From positions 7,787 to 42,717 of the forward strand of contig JAJXWQ010000026.1 in assembly GCA_021781555.1 (NCBI GenBank): a stretch of 34,931 nt of DNA. Reading direction: 5' to 3'. Positions 1 to 9,140 of this stretch are shown here, piece after piece. Every line of letters begins with the position of its first letter. Position 1 is the first letter of the stretch. This DNA comes from a bacterium (GTDB lineage: Bacteria > Cyanobacteriota > Sericytochromatia > S15B-MN24 > VGJW01). A program made the position numbers and the translations under genes. The notes below the pieces were generated by a model. It ran no database searches and was not told the origin of the DNA. It worked only from the letters and a program-made list of their open reading frames with translations.

Positions 1-1
1 G

Positions 2-1960
<1,959 letters not shown>

Positions 1961-2091
1961 GCAGCAGCCCTCCCCTTCTCCGGTCTGGCAGTCCCTTCCA
2001 TCGCGCCGCGGGACCCGTTCGCACTGCAAGGGTATAAACTCGATTTATCGGTTGCTTAATACGACCTTTGCATGGTCTTATTACTTGAGCT

Positions 2092-2105
2092 GGACTTCGA
2101 AGTCC
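2092..2105. promoter_or_regulatory. 14-bp perfect palindrome upstream of lipoprotein gene
   Basis: GGACTTCGAAGTCC is a perfect palindrome about 68 bases before the lipoprotein start. It lies in an AT-richer patch (about 2030-2090) containing TATAAA at 2033-2038 and TTGCTT at 2052-2057. It could be an operator for a dimeric repressor or just a short hairpin. No regulator gene is adjacent. Confidence 0.35.
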
Positions 2106-2172
2106 GAGCTTCGAGCGCAATGGTGCAGCCGTGGCAACGTCGCCGTCCCGTTCAGTTCCCTGCGAGGACGCC

Positions 2173-2700
2173 ATGCGAACGCCCCTCACCTTCGCCCTTC
2201 TCACGGTCGTGCTGGCTGGCTGCGGCCAGGTCGGTGCGGCGAGTTCCGCCCTGAGTCTTGCGGCAAGCGATGGCCCGCTCGAGGCCGCCAAGGTCTATTC
2301 GCTGCCGGTCACCATCTTGCAGCTGGTGAACCCCGCGGACAAGCCGGCCGATGGCCTCATCATAGCCCTGGACGGTTCCTTCCAGAGGACCAGCTTCCAG
2401 GACCTCGACGGCCAGTGGCTCCAGGGGTACCGCCTGTGGGACCACGCCGGACACTCCGTCCTCGTTTCTAACGTCTTCGCCGCTCCGGATGTCGAGCGTC
2501 AGGCTCGTTTCGGGCCCATGGAGGACTTCACGCCCGCGACCCGGTCCTGGCTTCTGTCCTACGGAACCTTCGTCAAGGTCGAAGGCCGCTTCCATCCGGC
2601 AGGCAGCCCGCTCACGCGCCTCGCAGGCCCTGCCGTGGACGTCTACACCATCGCCGGCACCCCCATCGACAACCTCGTGAGTTCAAGCAGTGTGCAGTAG
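2173..2700 (+). CDS. Small secreted lipoprotein of unknown function
   Basis: Predicted 175-residue envelope lipoprotein. I chose the ATG at 2173 because it places a type II signal peptide directly at the N-terminus: MRTP, a hydrophobic core, then the lipobox LAGC with the acylated Cys at residue 17. A GAGGA ribosome site lies about 4 bases upstream. An in-frame ATG at 2131 would bury the signal peptide. The mature part has no motif I recognise; it looks like a soluble beta-rich domain with several Trp and aromatic residues (DGQWLQGYRLWD, TRSWLLSYGTFVKVEGRF). It converges with the helicase gene, with only 10 bases between the two stop codons. Function unknown. Confidence 0.8.
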   Translation: MRTPLTFALLTVVLAGCGQVGAASSALSLAASDGPLEAAKVYSLPVTILQLVNPADKPADGLIIALDGSFQRTSFQDLDGQWLQGYRLWDHAGHSVLVSNVFAAPDVERQARFGPMEDFTPATRSWLLSYGTFVKVEGRFHPAGSPLTRLAGPAVDVYTIAGTPIDNLVSSSSVQ

Positions 2701-2710
2701 TCGCTACCCG

Positions 2711-5617
2711 TCAACCGGCGGCACCAGGCCCTGTGGGACCCTCGGTCCGGCGGATCGCCATCGCCCCCTGGACGATGGCCTCGACCGAGTCCACCCGGTA
2801 CCGGCGCACGGCACCATGCTCGGAGCCCGCTCGGGGCCCGAAAAACCGCAGCAAGACGCGCAGGATCTGGCCATCGGGCTGCGGGAATGCCAGCGGCTCG
2901 CCGCGATCGTTCTCGAACAGTGACCTGAAGCCCGCGAGCTTCGCGTCGATCTGCGAGAACCGCGCGGGTCTCGACTCGACGAAGACCACGAAGGCATCCG
3001 TTCCCCGGGCAAACCACAGGACGAACCCCGGCTTGAAACGCCAAAGGGCACCGGTCGCAACGTCGTGATACGGCACGTAAACCTCGTCCAGGCTAGCGTC
3101 GATCCGGCTCCAGGCGAACCGCTCGAGCCCCGGACCATGGGCCAGGTACTGGCGCAAGCTGCCGAGGAACTGGACCTCGCTGGGTGTCTCGATCACGTGT
3201 CGAACACCCGGAATCGGTCGATCTGCGTACAGGAGCGGCCGGTAATAGTGGCCCTCGAACGCCTCGACGTTCAACCGAGAACCCTCGCTTTCGACCTCGA
3301 CGAACGGTGTCGAAGGATCCTGGCCAGGGTCCGAAACGGCGGCCACGGCCTCTCGAATCCGCGCGTTCGTGCTCTCGGGGACGCGGATGTGGCGATGATG
3401 CCGGATGCAGTCCTGGACGGGCACGAACCCGGCCAGGACCACAAGGGCCGTTCGAAAGTACGCCAGGACGCGGGACACCAGCAGCTCGACCGGGCCCTCG
3501 GTCGGCTGTCCCTCCCGCAGACCCGCCTCCGGGTCGCTCGCGAGTCGCCGCAGAAACGCTACCTCGGCGGGCAAGGCGTCGAAGAGCGCCTGCACCACGC
3601 GATCGTCGGGCACCGCCGCGAGAAAGCCGGCCAAGCGCTGGCGATCCGCCCCGGCCAGGGGAAACCTTGCTCTGGCCGATGCGAGGGCCTCGCGCGTCAG
3701 AATCGGAGCGGATTCCCGGTATACCGGCAGGCGAAGCTCGAGATCCCTGACCGCGCGGGCCACCGGAAGCGCCAGCTCCACCCCTTCCGCGCTGCGCCCG
3801 GCCGCCTCCAGGGTCGACAGGACCAGCTCCAGCGCCTTGGGGTTGGTGCCCATCACGTAGAGCGACTCGAGGGGAGCGGCGCGATCCCGCAAGCTCTCGA
3901 AAAGCTCCCCAGAAACCGTGCCAGCTTGCGCCAGGGCCGCAAGGCGCTGGCGCTGGCCAGGAAGAGGCTGGATGCGCACCCCGCGGCCCACGGCTTGCAA
4001 GATGAACTTCCTGGCGTCCGTACCGGTGCCGATGTTGATGAACAGCGCGACGTTTGGACGACAGGAGTCCCAGCCCTCATAGAAGGCCCGCGAGCCTAGC
4101 AGGATGTTCACATCTGAGTGCTCGATTTCGCTGAAGAAGCTCTCGTCGCCCGCTCGCACCGAGAGCTCGGCGCCGGCCTGCAGGAGCTCGTCCTGGACCC
4201 AGGATTGCGCCTCGCCGATCCGCACCAGCGCATAGGGACGGCTGGCCGACTTGAGCTTGAGGGCGAACTCGCCGTTCGAGCGCGAGATCAGGATCTCCGT
4301 GTCTGCCGGCGAGCGGCTGTTGAAGACCGCCTCCAGTACGTCCGCCAAGGCCAGCTGCTCGAGCAGCCGACGATCGCAAGCCGCCGCCCCGCCTTCCCCG
4401 AAGAGGAGTCCCGAGCCGGCTTCAAGATCCTCGCCGAGGTCTGCCCTGGCCATCTCCAGGATCTCCTCTGGCAGGTTTCCGGTCCCGAATTGCGCAAGCT
4501 CCCGGAAGAATCGCTTGAGATCCGCATCCCTGGCGTTGACGCTGTTTACCAGGCACAGCAAGAGCGGCCGATGGTAGTACCCCGCGGGCAGGTCGGCAGC
4601 CTTCCGGCGCAGGTAGGTGAGAAGAAGCAACGCCTTCGCCACCACGATCCGCTTGGCCCGATCGTCCCAGTCCGTGCCAGAAAATCCCGCGATGGCCCGC
4701 TTCAGGACGCAAACTCGCTTCCCGAAGCCCGCACGCGTGTACTCCGCGAGGTTGAAGTTCGCAACCGTCGTCAATATATCGGTGTGCTCGGTGAACGTGG
4801 CCGAGAAATTGAACAGGAATCCGTTCCTTGCCAGGATGTTGACGATCTGTTGCGGGCGGGAGCTATCCTTTCCGCCCTTGTGGGCCTCGTCTAGCAGCAA
4901 GTACCAGTTTCCTCCGGATTCGTAGTTCCGAAAATCGACGATACGTTCCTTTTGCTCCTCGCCCAGGTTATCCGACCGGTACAGGAAGACCTGGACCTCC
5001 GCCGGATCCAGCAACGACGGACTGTGGCGCCGCACCTCGGGATGCTCCCGCAGCTCGCGGATCTTGAGGAAAAGATCGCGGTGGGCTGCATTGAATTCCG
5101 AGATATGAGCACGGACCTGCTCCAGCAAGTCGTCTCGACTGCACAGGATGAGGATCTCTCGGGGAGGAATTGCCCCGCGCCTTATCAGTCGGGCAAGTAT
5201 CTCCACCATCTTGACGATCAGGAGCGTCTTTCCACTGCCTGTGGCCATCCAGAAGCCGGCGCGGTTGCAGACGGAAGAAAACGGCAGGGTGGTATCACGC
5301 AACGGCAGGAATTCGCCGACCCGTTCCGCCAGGTCCGCCTTCAGCTCGATATCGGCGGCGTCAGTCCGGGCGCCACCGGATCGGTACCACTCGATCATCC
5401 ATCGTTGGGCCGCGGCGGCATCGAATCCTGAGCTTGCGGCGTCATGACCTGCAAAGTACTTCCACAAGGCCTTCGTCGCTGCCTCCAGCGCCCGGCGCTG
5501 GTAGGTATACAGGCGCTTGGTCCCGGAAAAACTTTCAAGGTCCAGCATTTTCCAGGCGTCAGGAAGATCAGAGTACTCGAGGTCTTCGACCAGCTCGGCC
5601 AGGGTGGCAGATGGCAC
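2711..5617 (-). CDS. DEAD/DEAH helicase, type III restriction (Res)-like subunit
   Basis: 968-residue superfamily 2 helicase, the second gene of a methyltransferase-helicase pair. Motifs in order: Q-like YTYQRRAL (about 38-45), Walker A MATGSGKT (124-131), Walker B LLDEAHKG (about 241-248), motif III FSATFTE (271-277) and a motif VI-like LQAVGRGVRIQP near residue 540. Length and layout match the restriction subunit of type III systems, which use ATP to move along DNA and cut through a C-terminal PD-(D/E)XK nuclease. Here the equivalent C-terminal stretch reads FKPGFVLWF then FVVFVESRPAR (about 861-886): the expected PD is PG and the ExK is ESR, so the nuclease site looks degenerate or strongly diverged. 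The start is a GTG with a weak CAGG site; it begins 70 bases after the methyltransferase stop. It could act in defence without cutting. The restriction role is inferred. Confidence 0.88.
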   Translation of the reverse strand: MPSATLAELVEDLEYSDLPDAWKMLDLESFSGTKRLYTYQRRALEAATKALWKYFAGHDAASSGFDAAAAQRWMIEWYRSGGARTDAADIELKADLAERVGEFLPLRDTTLPFSSVCNRAGFWMATGSGKTLLIVKMVEILARLIRRGAIPPREILILCSRDDLLEQVRAHISEFNAAHRDLFLKIRELREHPEVRRHSPSLLDPAEVQVFLYRSDNLGEEQKERIVDFRNYESGGNWYLLLDEAHKGGKDSSRPQQIVNILARNGFLFNFSATFTEHTDILTTVANFNLAEYTRAGFGKRVCVLKRAIAGFSGTDWDDRAKRIVVAKALLLLTYLRRKAADLPAGYYHRPLLLCLVNSVNARDADLKRFFRELAQFGTGNLPEEILEMARADLGEDLEAGSGLLFGEGGAAACDRRLLEQLALADVLEAVFNSRSPADTEILISRSNGEFALKLKSASRPYALVRIGEAQSWVQDELLQAGAELSVRAGDESFFSEIEHSDVNILLGSRAFYEGWDSCRPNVALFINIGTGTDARKFILQAVGRGVRIQPLPGQRQRLAALAQAGTVSGELFESLRDRAAPLESLYVMGTNPKALELVLSTLEAAGRSAEGVELALPVARAVRDLELRLPVYRESAPILTREALASARARFPLAGADRQRLAGFLAAVPDDRVVQALFDALPAEVAFLRRLASDPEAGLREGQPTEGPVELLVSRVLAYFRTALVVLAGFVPVQDCIRHHRHIRVPESTNARIREAVAAVSDPGQDPSTPFVEVESEGSRLNVEAFEGHYYRPLLYADRPIPGVRHVIETPSEVQFLGSLRQYLAHGPGLERFAWSRIDASLDEVYVPYHDVATGALWRFKPGFVLWFARGTDAFVVFVESRPARFSQIDAKLAGFRSLFENDRGEPLAFPQPDGQILRVLLRFFGPRAGSEHGAVRRYRVDSVEAIVQGAMAIRRTEGPTGPGAAG

Positions 5618-5687
5618 GTTATACCTGACTCACTTCAAACGGGTATCGTCGACTCCCTGGTCCCGATTTCTCCAAGCAGCGAGCACC

Positions 5688-8192
5688 CTAGCGCCACCAC
5701 AGCAGGGGCTTCACGAGCGTCAGGCCGAGATTCCCGGGAGATATGGATGTTCCGTCCGCAAATCCCACGCTTTCGGTCCTCACGCAGGACAAGCGCTTCC
5801 CCAGGAGCCAGGAGAGGGTCTCGGCCACGTCGACCTCCGGATACAGCCGGGTGAACTCGGCCTGGCCGGTCCCGGCGTCGAGGCCCTCGAGGAGCTTGGT
5901 ATCGGCCATGAAGACATAGGCGCTGAAGGGATCGCCCTGCGGATCGGCAAGGACTTCGCCAGCGGAGAACTGCGCCCTCCGCAAGACATCCTCGTACTGC
6001 TCGACCCGGAAGTACTTGAAGAAGCCGCCTCCCTGCCAGCCGACGGATCGTGAGATGCCGCACGGCTCGTGGAATTTCTTGCCGAGGCGACTCGCTCCCT
6101 CGATACTGCTGGCAGCCAGGACCGTCTTCATCCGATCCAGGGCCTTGCCGAACGCAACCTCCCCCTGTTCGACGCCGATCCATCTGCGGCCGAGCTTCTG
6201 CGCCGTGGCAAGCGTCGTTCCGGTGCCGGCGAAAAAGTCGACCACGAGATCCCCCGGTTGGCTGCTGGCCGAAATGATCCGAGCGACCATCGCCTCGGGC
6301 TTCTGGGTGGAGTTCTTGCCCTCCGCATCGGCGAGCTTCTCCCCCGCGAAGCTCATGATCTTGATGCTGTTGAGTTCATCCCACTCGCTGGAGTTCCACG
6401 TATCCTCCAGTGCATAGGCTCCGGGTCCATCCTCGGCATCGGTCTCGCCACGTCCGTCATCCGTGTCGCCTCCGTGCGCCGGTTCCCGGATCCTGAGCGG
6501 AAAACGTAGCAAGGTACCGTCCTGCGTCTCGGCCATGACCTTGAAGGCCTTGACGGGGCCACCGGCACCCCTGCGGATCAGGCCAGCGAGCTCCGCCTCG
6601 TCCTCATTCGAGAGCTTGAGAGCGCCCTTGCGTATCGCAAGCGGATCCTTGTCGAATTTGTAGTCCGGCCCCATGGCGTAGGCCCAGATCGTGTCGTGGT
6701 TGCGTACGAACCGCTTGCCCTTTGTCTTGAATCCAGAAACCCAGCCGATGCGCCAGATGATCTCGTTCAGCAAGTTCTCCTTGCCGAAGTGGCGGTCGAG
6801 CAGGAGCTTCAGTGTGGCTGTCTCGTTCAGATCTGCCTGCACGTACACGGTTGCATCGGATCGCAGCATCTTCTTGGCCAGGTCCAGGCGGTTGTCCAGC
6901 AAGGTAAGCCAAGCAGCCGAGTTGAAGCTGTCTACGTAGCTGAACGAGTCATTATCCGTGTTGTATGGCGGATCGATGTAGCACGTCTGGGCCATCCCCT
7001 GGAACTTGGAACTCAAACCAAGAAGGGCCTGGAAATTGTCGCTCTTGGCCAGCCAGCCATCGAGTTCGTCGTCCAGGGCCTCGAACCGTGCCACGAGGTC
7101 GGCCTCCAGCTCAAGAAAGTGCCGGGTATCCACCGGCAGGTGCGATCCGCCGGGCGCGGCCAGTGTGGCGGATGCAAGCTTGGCGGGGTCGACATCGCGA
7201 GCCACGATGCCCAGCGCCTTCCACTCCTCGACCTGCGCCTGCCAGCCAGGGGATGTGGTCAGGAGCTCCAAGAAGGCGGGGTCCCGGAGCGCGAGGCGAT
7301 CGAGGGTCACGACGTAATGCGAGTCGAGAACGAACTTGGGCTTGAGCCAGATCCGCGCCAGCTCGGCCTCGAACTGGCTGACAAAATCGATGATCGCCAT
7401 CGCCACCCGCCGGAGAACGTGGAGCTGCTGGAGCCTCCGGCTATCCCAGCCAGACTCCGTATCGAAGAGGTAGCGGTGGAGCCAGAGATCGAACTGTTCG
7501 CGCAGGAAGGCTGCCGCATCCTTGGAGATGTAATAATCGACCTCGCCTTGCTTCTCGAAGGTTCGCATGGCACGGGTCAGGATCCTGTCGCTGATTTCGG
7601 CCCCGGTTGCACGGATCGCTCTTGCGAGTTCCGATACCTTGCTCCTTCGTCCGTGTTCCGGGTAGCTCACGACAAAGACGAGCTTCCCGTCGTGTTCCTT
7701 GTGATCGAAGGCGTAGAAGACGCCACGCTTCTCGGTCGAGCGGCGGTGTTCGAGCTTCGATGCGTCGAAATGGCAGCGGACGCCGTCCACCTCGACCGTC
7801 AGGCTCTTGAAAAGGCGATCGCTCTTCACGTAGTACAGCATGTGGGTCTTCCAGAAGAGCGTGACGTCTTCGTCTGCGGTGTAGACCCGATCGTAAACGT
7901 TCTGGAACAGAGGGGTGTGGCGGAGGTAGATCGATCCGTTCTCTGCGAAATAGCGCCCGAAGAAGGTGTAAAGGTGGTCGCAGAGCTCCTCCCGGAAATC
8001 GGAGAAGGGTTCGGTGGCGTCCTGGATGAGGGCTCGGAGCGCTGGAAGGACGCGGCTTTCGAAGTAGCGGTGCTTGATTGCCAGCAGGTTGATGAACCCG
8101 GAATCGCCTTCGACCGCCTCACCCACGAACATGTGCTCCAGCGCCGAAAAAAACCGCCTCTCCTTCTCGACAGGCAGGATAGCTGGCTGCAT
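5688..8192 (-). CDS. DNA methyltransferase, type III modification (Mod)-like with long N-terminal domain
   Basis: 834-residue S-adenosylmethionine-dependent DNA methyltransferase. The catalytic motif DPPYNT is at about 407-412 and the AdoMet-binding motif FAGTGTT at about 654-660, preceded by TQKPEAM. DPPY before FxGxG is the beta-class order used by type III Mod and related N6-adenine enzymes. About 370-400 residues precede the catalytic half and contain many aromatic residues (for example YLRHTPLFQNVYDRVY and EVDYYISKDAAAFLREQFDLWLHRYLF). This is longer than typical Mod proteins and I do not recognise it as a standard target-recognition domain. I chose the ATG at 8192; the frame stays open to 8294 but that leader looks non-coding. 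AAAAGG lies about 6 bases before the ATG. It probably pairs with the helicase downstream in one transcript. Confidence 0.9.
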   Translation of the reverse strand: MQPAILPVEKERRFFSALEHMFVGEAVEGDSGFINLLAIKHRYFESRVLPALRALIQDATEPFSDFREELCDHLYTFFGRYFAENGSIYLRHTPLFQNVYDRVYTADEDVTLFWKTHMLYYVKSDRLFKSLTVEVDGVRCHFDASKLEHRRSTEKRGVFYAFDHKEHDGKLVFVVSYPEHGRRSKVSELARAIRATGAEISDRILTRAMRTFEKQGEVDYYISKDAAAFLREQFDLWLHRYLFDTESGWDSRRLQQLHVLRRVAMAIIDFVSQFEAELARIWLKPKFVLDSHYVVTLDRLALRDPAFLELLTTSPGWQAQVEEWKALGIVARDVDPAKLASATLAAPGGSHLPVDTRHFLELEADLVARFEALDDELDGWLAKSDNFQALLGLSSKFQGMAQTCYIDPPYNTDNDSFSYVDSFNSAAWLTLLDNRLDLAKKMLRSDATVYVQADLNETATLKLLLDRHFGKENLLNEIIWRIGWVSGFKTKGKRFVRNHDTIWAYAMGPDYKFDKDPLAIRKGALKLSNEDEAELAGLIRRGAGGPVKAFKVMAETQDGTLLRFPLRIREPAHGGDTDDGRGETDAEDGPGAYALEDTWNSSEWDELNSIKIMSFAGEKLADAEGKNSTQKPEAMVARIISASSQPGDLVVDFFAGTGTTLATAQKLGRRWIGVEQGEVAFGKALDRMKTVLAASSIEGASRLGKKFHEPCGISRSVGWQGGGFFKYFRVEQYEDVLRRAQFSAGEVLADPQGDPFSAYVFMADTKLLEGLDAGTGQAEFTRLYPEVDVAETLSWLLGKRLSCVRTESVGFADGTSISPGNLGLTLVKPLLWWR

Positions 8193-8250
8193 CGGACCTT
8201 TTCTGGAGTTACGCACGGCCAAGGCATGAGCGCGAGGTGGATGGATCCAG

Positions 8251-8278
8251 GACAAGCTCGAGCACGTCCGAACTTGTC
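8251..8278. promoter_or_regulatory. 28-bp interrupted dyad upstream of methyltransferase gene
   Basis: GACAAG-c-TCG and CGA-a-CTTGTC form an inverted repeat with 9 of 10 positions paired around an 8-base centre, about 60 bases upstream of the methyltransferase ATG. Restriction-modification loci are often controlled by dyad operators in this position, but no controller (C) protein gene is visible. It may be a binding site or a hairpin. Confidence 0.35.
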
Positions 8279-8466
8279 GACATGCAGGTCGCACGAGGGG
8301 ATCGAGGCGCTTTACCCCGGGTACCGGACCCTGTGCACGGAGACAGGCTGATGGAAACAGGCTCTCGGCTCACGATACCTCAGCTCCGGTTTCAGGTACA
8401 AGGATCACGCAGGAGCACCCTGGGATCGCCGTCAGCGCCATCGTGCGTACGAAAGGACTCGTCCCC

Positions 8467-8832
8467 ATGCCCCTGGATTCTTCGACCTCTATCGCCCCCG
8501 ACCTCGAGCAGATCGTGGGCCCCGTGCTAGCCGAGATTCCTGCCGTGGCCAAGGTGGAACAGATCCTCAAGGGCAATCCCTGGATCACGGCCGAAACCGT
8601 AGACGACATCAAATTGGCGATCGATGTGCTGACCGGCAAGACCGCCGCGATCGAGCCGGACATCAAAGCCGCGATCGCGGCCGCCCCCATCCCGGCTCCG
8701 TGGAACCTGATCGCGGATTCCGAACCGGTCGCCCAGGCGATTGCCGCCGAGGTGGTCAAGCTCATGCAGGAGCGGCTCGCCGGAAAGAAGACCGGGAAGG
8801 TAGGGGGAAACTCTACGCCGGCGGCGAGCTGA
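8467..8832 (+). CDS. Small hypothetical protein, 121 aa
   Basis: No family recognised. The ATG at 8467 is preferred over the in-frame ATG at 8443 because AAGGA at 8453-8457 sits 9 bases before it. The product is Ala- and Pro-rich, mostly helical in appearance, with no signal peptide or membrane segment. It shows a short N-terminal acidic stretch (SIAPDLEQIVGPVLAEIP), an internal segment DDIKLAIDVLTGKTAAIEPDIKAAI and a basic C-terminus (ERLAGKKTGK). It lies between the divergently transcribed methyltransferase and tRNA-Asn, so it may be cargo of the same accessory segment. Small phage-type accessory proteins can look similar, but nothing specific supports that. Confidence 0.6.
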   Translation: MPLDSSTSIAPDLEQIVGPVLAEIPAVAKVEQILKGNPWITAETVDDIKLAIDVLTGKTAAIEPDIKAAIAAAPIPAPWNLIADSEPVAQAIAAEVVKLMQERLAGKKTGKVGGNSTPAAS

Positions 8833-8915
8833 CGCCGCACGAGAGCCAGCCGGACGGGACGATCGAAGAACTGTCGTTCGCGTTCACGCCCGAGCGGCTC
8901 CCAGGGCCGGAGGTC

Positions 8916-8937
8916 AATGGCTGTCAAATGGCTGTCA
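8916..8937 (+). repeat. 11-bp tandem duplication
   Basis: AATGGCTGTCA occurs twice back to back with no mismatch, in the non-coding stretch between the 121-aa gene and tRNA-Asn. Confidence 0.7.
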
Positions 8938-8952
8938 TCGAGCCCTAACGCG

Positions 8953-8980
8953 ACTGGACCAGAGTTGCCTCTGGTCCAGT
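8953..8980. terminator. Perfect 12-bp hairpin between tRNA-Asn and the 121-aa gene
   Basis: ACTGGACCAGAG, loop TTGC, CTCTGGTCCAGT: a perfect stem with a tetraloop. It lies 12 bases beyond the 3' end of tRNA-Asn and about 120 bases after the stop of the converging gene. Neither side has a good T-run, so termination is inferred from position and stem strength. Confidence 0.6.
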
Positions 8981-8992
8981 CTTCGTGCGAGG

Positions 8993-9065
8993 CTCCGGCA
9001 ACTGGACTCGAACCAGTGACCCGCTGATTAACAGTCAGCTGCTCTACCAACTGAGCTATGCCGGA
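8993..9065 (-). tRNA. tRNA-Asn (GTT)
   Basis: A 73-nt cloverleaf on the minus strand. Acceptor arms TCCGGCA and TGCCGGA pair perfectly. The D arm is AGCTCAGTTGGTAGAGC, the anticodon loop reads CTGTTAA with anticodon GTT, and the T arm is CTGGTTCGAGTCCAG. The discriminator is G. The genome continues CCT rather than CCA, so the CCA tail must be added enzymatically. The tRNA 3' end faces the restriction-modification-like module; tRNA 3' ends are common integrase targets, but I found no second copy of it in the window. Confidence 0.97.
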
Positions 9066-9083
9066 ACGATGCGGTAGGCCAGG

Positions 9084-9113
9084 ATGGTAGCAACTGCCGG
9101 ATGCGATTGTCAA
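9084..9113 (-). promoter_or_regulatory. Sigma-70-type promoter of tRNA-Asn
   Basis: On the minus strand, a -35 box TTGACA (9113-9108), an 18-base spacer and a -10 box TACCAT (9089-9084) lie 18 bases before the mature tRNA 5' end. This is one of the best consensus promoters in the window. Confidence 0.75.
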
Positions 9114-9116
9114 TTC

Positions 9117-9125
9117 TGGTACGAT
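9117..9125 (+). promoter_or_regulatory. Extended -10 promoter of the LCP-like gene
   Basis: TGGTACGAT fits an extended -10 (TGnTACGAT). It ends 15 bases before the ATG at 9141, giving an expected leader of only about 9 bases. The gene has no clear Shine-Dalgarno site, so its message may be nearly leaderless. The site lies just beside the divergent tRNA-Asn promoter. Confidence 0.5.
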
Positions 9126-9140
9126 CTTCAAGAGATCCCG

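Noticed and set aside
6696-8351. 551-aa open frame on the plus strand opposite the methyltransferase
   Set aside because: It is the mirror of a gene with clear catalytic motifs; its product has no recognisable domain and has a composition typical of antisense GC-rich frames.
8993-9065. Attachment-site duplication of the tRNA-Asn 3' end
   Set aside because: I looked for the last bases of the tRNA in the gaps around 2000-2720, 5618-5687 and 8193-8466 and saw no match.
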